A DNA stretch of 64,000 nt from Bacillus sp. HSf4 (lineage in GTDB: Bacteria > Bacillota > Bacilli > Bacillales > Bacillaceae). A model generated the notes under the pieces. It was not told the DNA's origin. It ran no database searches and worked only from the letters and a program-made list of their open reading frames with translations. Below are positions 61,503 through 64,000 of the stretch, one piece after another. Position 1 is the first letter of the stretch, and each line of letters starts with the position of its first letter. A program made the translations under genes and the position numbers. Location: the NCBI RefSeq assembly GCF_029537375.1, contig NZ_CP120679.1, forward strand, positions 4,135,501 to 4,199,500, read 5' to 3'.

Positions 61503-61969
61503 CACTCCTGCACAGTTTGTTTTAGAAAGGTGAACAATTGTTTTTTCTCATCCATCGTCTTCAAACGTCTGACAAAGCGGCTGTCATTCAACTTTTCGAT
61601 CAGAAGTTGCAGCACTTTGACCTGTTTGCAGGGATCTTTCACCCCCAGTACAAAAAAACAATCGATATCCACTTCCTGATCTTCTGTCCCCATATGGATG
61701 AACGGCAATTTTTGGTCATTTTTCACAACCGCGATAAAGGCCTGCTTCACGTGCCTGGCATCGGTATGGGGAAGACCGATGCTAAATTCCGGAAGCGCCA
61801 GCCCTGTCGGATATTGCCGTTCCCTCTCTATGATCGCGCCTGTAAACGACTTTTCGACATATCCCAATTGCTCTAATGCACAACCGATTTCTGTTAGCAG
61901 TTCAGACGGCGTTTGTGCATGGATATCGGTAAAAATGAGTTCTTCCTTGAATAAATCAGCTTCATTCAC
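61502..61969 (-). CDS. PTS EIIA component, fructose/mannitol-galactitol type
   Basis: A protein of about 155 residues of the EIIA type 2 family with the phosphorylated His in FSIGLPHTDARHVKQA. It accepts phosphate from HPr. The start is uncertain: GTG at 61969 (GTGA overlap with the regulator stop, after AAGGGGG) is preferred to a GTG at 61978. It is the first enzyme gene after the PRD regulator. Confidence 0.85.
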   Translation of the reverse strand: MNEADLFKEELIFTDIHAQTPSELLTEIGCALEQLGYVEKSFTGAIIERERQYPTGLALPEFSIGLPHTDARHVKQAFIAVVKNDQKLPFIHMGTEDQEVDIDCFFVLGVKDPCKQVKVLQLLIEKLNDSRFVRRLKTMDEKKQLFTFLKQTVQE

Positions 61970-64000
61970 CTTCTCCACCCCCTTCCCTCAGAAGACAGGC
62001 AGATACGATCGAGGACATCTCTTTTTGTCTGTGCCTTCCATATCTTCGCTGAGTCATTCAAAAACAAATCGTTCAAATGCAGAAGAGTAGGTACATGATG
62101 ATGTTCATCTTCGGGAGCCAGCACGACAATCGCTTTTGCAGCATTTCCGTCAGGCATGACCACACGGTGCCTGCATATCAAAATGCTGAAATCCTCATGC
62201 ACCACCCCATCGTCCGGCTTCGCGTGCGGGAGATAGATGAACGGGCCAATCATCATTCTGCGGCTTTCCTCCGCAAACAGTTCCGTCAGCCGCCGCTTAT
62301 AATTTTCATTGATGGACCCCCTTAACTTCATGGGCTTAATCGCTTGTTCAAGCGCTTCTTCCCAACTCATGTCCCTTTCAGTAAAACCGATATGGTCTTC
62401 TGAAAATGGGAACAGCTTTTCACCTTTAATGCGATCGTCGTTTGCACATGCAGAAGAAGATGATTGATTAAAGAAAGACATGAGTTTCTCTTGCACAGCC
62501 GGATAATCCTTTTGATCGATATAATCTTTCAAATGAAATAATAATTCGCGCGCCTTTTTTTCACTATCTTGTTCTATATATTTTTGAATCTCTTTTTTTA
62601 ATAAGAAGCGATCTTTCTCATTTAAAATCGGATCGACTAAAAACGTTTTTTTCACAGTATTTAAAGGGACGGTTGAAAAAATAAAATCCACCTTTTGTTC
62701 GTGTTCTTTAAAATTCCGCTCCGCATATGCGCCAATGAACTGAAAATGGGGAAACATTCCTTTTAATGTTTCAAGGAGAAGCTTTGATACAGAAATTCCG
62801 TTCCGGCATACAACCAAAGCTTTAAAGACAAAATCCGCTTCTCCTTCTGTCTGATGAATCCAGGCCTGTACAATCATCGCAAGATAAGCGACCTCTTCCT
62901 GCGAGAGCGGCAGCCCGATAACCTTTTCGATCGGAAAAACGGAATTGCTGACGATGGAATAGACGGATGGAAATTCGCCGATAAATTGATCCTTTAATGG
63001 ATTGTCGATGTTCAGCCCCATCTTTATTCTGTAAACCGCAGGCCGCAAATGGAGAAGCAGCCTATGTTTAAGCTCTTCTTTCTTCATTAAATCTGTCGCC
63101 AGCTGTCCTTCAAGCACATCGAGGAATTCATGGACGCAATTCACCAGATCCCCGCCGCTTGAAAGATCAAGTGCAGATTCAAGCTTGTTGGATGACAGCA
63201 CCTGAAGAGACAAATACAATTTATCGTTTTCACTCAGCTCGGTCATACCCCAAAATATATTTTTAAGACACTGATATTCCTTTGTATGGATGAGGTCCGC
63301 CTCTTCAAATTCAAGCGTCCACTCCCGCCTGCATTCCTTGATCCGCCTGATCAGCAAGTAGAGGACGATCGGTAAATCTTCAATTTGTTCGTCAGTCAGC
63401 GAAATCTTCAATTCTTTTTCCGCTTTCATTAAGCGTTCTTTTAAAAGGAACAGCTCATTTTGATCGATCAGCCCTTTCCGCTCCAATAAGGCGGCGCCGG
63501 CATCGCGAGTCAGCAGTTTTTTCGTCTCAATGACCAGCTTTTTGCGAATGCGATACTCAGAGCCGATCAACTGATAACCGTCTTTTCTCGAATATTGCAA
63601 ATCCAGCGATTCGTTTCGCAAAGATTCCTTGACGGCCTTCATATCATGGAGCATCGTATTTTTGCTGACCGCTGCAAAGTCAGCCAGCTCTTTTAAAGAA
63701 TCACGGGCCGGATTTGTGGAGAGTTTAATGACGATCAGGCCCGTTCTCAGTTCCGGCGGAATGTAGTCCAGTTCAACAAATGTTGCCTTTTTCAGCATGA
63801 TATAAAGGTATTCCCGCGTTTTGTCAGAGATCAAAATGCGGCCGTCTTCTCGGGTAATTTGAATCAAATCCAGCTTCTGCTTGCCAATGTAGTCATTCAG
63901 CTGTCTAATATGGCTGCAAATTGCACTTTTATTTTGGCTGATCTCTTTTTCGATCCAATCGACCGTAGAAGAACGATTCATCACTAAATGCTGAACAACG
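61966..64000 (-). CDS. PRD-containing transcriptional activator with EIIB- and EIIA-like domains (MtlR/LicR type), N-terminus cut
   Basis: At least 678 residues are visible; the frame is open to the window edge. Domains in order are a partial N-terminal HTH (SAICSHIRQLNDYIG), a second HTH (LADFAAVSKNTMLHDMKAVK), two PRD domains (one with LLLHLRPAVYRIKMGL), and a GatB-like EIIB domain with Cys in LVVCRNGISVSKLL. A type 2 EIIA domain with His in FIYLPHAKPDDGV comes last. Such activators are switched by PTS phosphorylation of PRD, EIIB and EIIA residues. It overlaps the EIIA gene start by 4 bases and very likely activates this operon. Confidence 0.87.
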   Translation of the reverse strand, partial: VVQHLVMNRSSTVDWIEKEISQNKSAICSHIRQLNDYIGKQKLDLIQITREDGRILISDKTREYLYIMLKKATFVELDYIPPELRTGLIVIKLSTNPARDSLKELADFAAVSKNTMLHDMKAVKESLRNESLDLQYSRKDGYQLIGSEYRIRKKLVIETKKLLTRDAGAALLERKGLIDQNELFLLKERLMKAEKELKISLTDEQIEDLPIVLYLLIRRIKECRREWTLEFEEADLIHTKEYQCLKNIFWGMTELSENDKLYLSLQVLSSNKLESALDLSSGGDLVNCVHEFLDVLEGQLATDLMKKEELKHRLLLHLRPAVYRIKMGLNIDNPLKDQFIGEFPSVYSIVSNSVFPIEKVIGLPLSQEEVAYLAMIVQAWIHQTEGEADFVFKALVVCRNGISVSKLLLETLKGMFPHFQFIGAYAERNFKEHEQKVDFIFSTVPLNTVKKTFLVDPILNEKDRFLLKKEIQKYIEQDSEKKARELLFHLKDYIDQKDYPAVQEKLMSFFNQSSSSACANDDRIKGEKLFPFSEDHIGFTERDMSWEEALEQAIKPMKLRGSINENYKRRLTELFAEESRRMMIGPFIYLPHAKPDDGVVHEDFSILICRHRVVMPDGNAAKAIVVLAPEDEHHHVPTLLHLNDLFLNDSAKIWKAQTKRDVLDRICLSSEGRGWRR

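Noticed and set aside
1..64000. CRISPR arrays, rRNA or tRNA genes, complete insertion sequences, prophage
   Set aside because: No regularly spaced repeats, no structural RNA sequence and no intact transposase or phage gene block were seen; only fragments near 47 kb suggest past mobile DNA.

Overview
The window is chromosomal DNA of a low-to-mid GC Firmicute, almost certainly Bacillus licheniformis or a very close relative such as B. paralicheniformis. The evidence is B. subtilis-type genes in B. subtilis-type clusters (cydABC, ansR/ansAB-mleNA, pgl, cimH, pepT, the yfj WXG locus) plus clusters typical of licheniformis: the arcABDC-arcR arginine deiminase operon and a tagatose-type PTS operon. 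I see no rRNA, tRNA, CRISPR array or intact insertion sequence.

Layout. 1-2.7 kb: cytochrome bd oxidase genes cydA-cydB-cydC (minus; cydC cut by the window edge) with a Rex-type box in the leader. 3-5.4 kb: a fructosamine-kinase-family gene, the formate/nitrite transporter ywcJ behind a perfect Rex palindrome, and a DUF1259 gene. 5.4-11.4 kb: malate/lactate antiporter and malic enzyme (mleN, mleA), aspartase and asparaginase (ansB, ansA) and their divergent repressor ansR. 11.4-23 kb: 6-phosphogluconolactonase, two small secreted or membrane peptides, a lipoprotein polysaccharide deacetylase, a divergent MocR regulator/flavin oxidase pair, an orphan BcsA-type glycosyltransferase with a PilZ tail plus a second PilZ protein, the citrate/malate transporter cimH, a secreted glycerophosphodiesterase and an Excalibur protein.

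23-32 kb holds two type VII secretion effector loci. The first has a DUF5082 partner, an LXG toxin ending in a colicin E3-like ribonuclease domain, and an unrecognised gene in the immunity position. The second is a yfjABCD-like locus with a WXG100 protein, a glycine-zipper effector-like protein, an accessory protein and two mosaic membrane paralogues, one broken by a one-base loss in a homopolymer. An LTA-synthase-type enzyme separates them.

32.4-39.9 kb: a YitT-family gene under a ykkC (guanidine-I) riboswitch, divergent from an argR gene, followed by arcA-arcB-arcD-arcC-arcR. 40-45 kb: an ABC exporter divergent from a two-component system of the peptide-antibiotic-sensing type. 45-47.4 kb: an AT-rich, decayed island with a two-repeat NTF2-like lipoprotein and remnants of an integrase and an ECF sigma factor.

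47.4-56.5 kb: pepT, then a sucrose/fructo-oligosaccharide operon (binding protein, two ABC permeases, MFS permease, GH32 hydrolase) with no ATPase gene, divergent from a LacI repressor and with operators placed over its promoter. 56.6-64 kb: a chorismate-lyase-like protein, an RsiV-like secreted protein, then a PTS operon (PRD activator, EIIA, EIIB, EIIC, PfkB kinase, class II aldolase, small membrane protein) that fits the B. licheniformis D-tagatose pathway. Common themes are redox control (Rex), carbon control (three cre-like sites), arginine/guanidine metabolism, and interbacterial competition.
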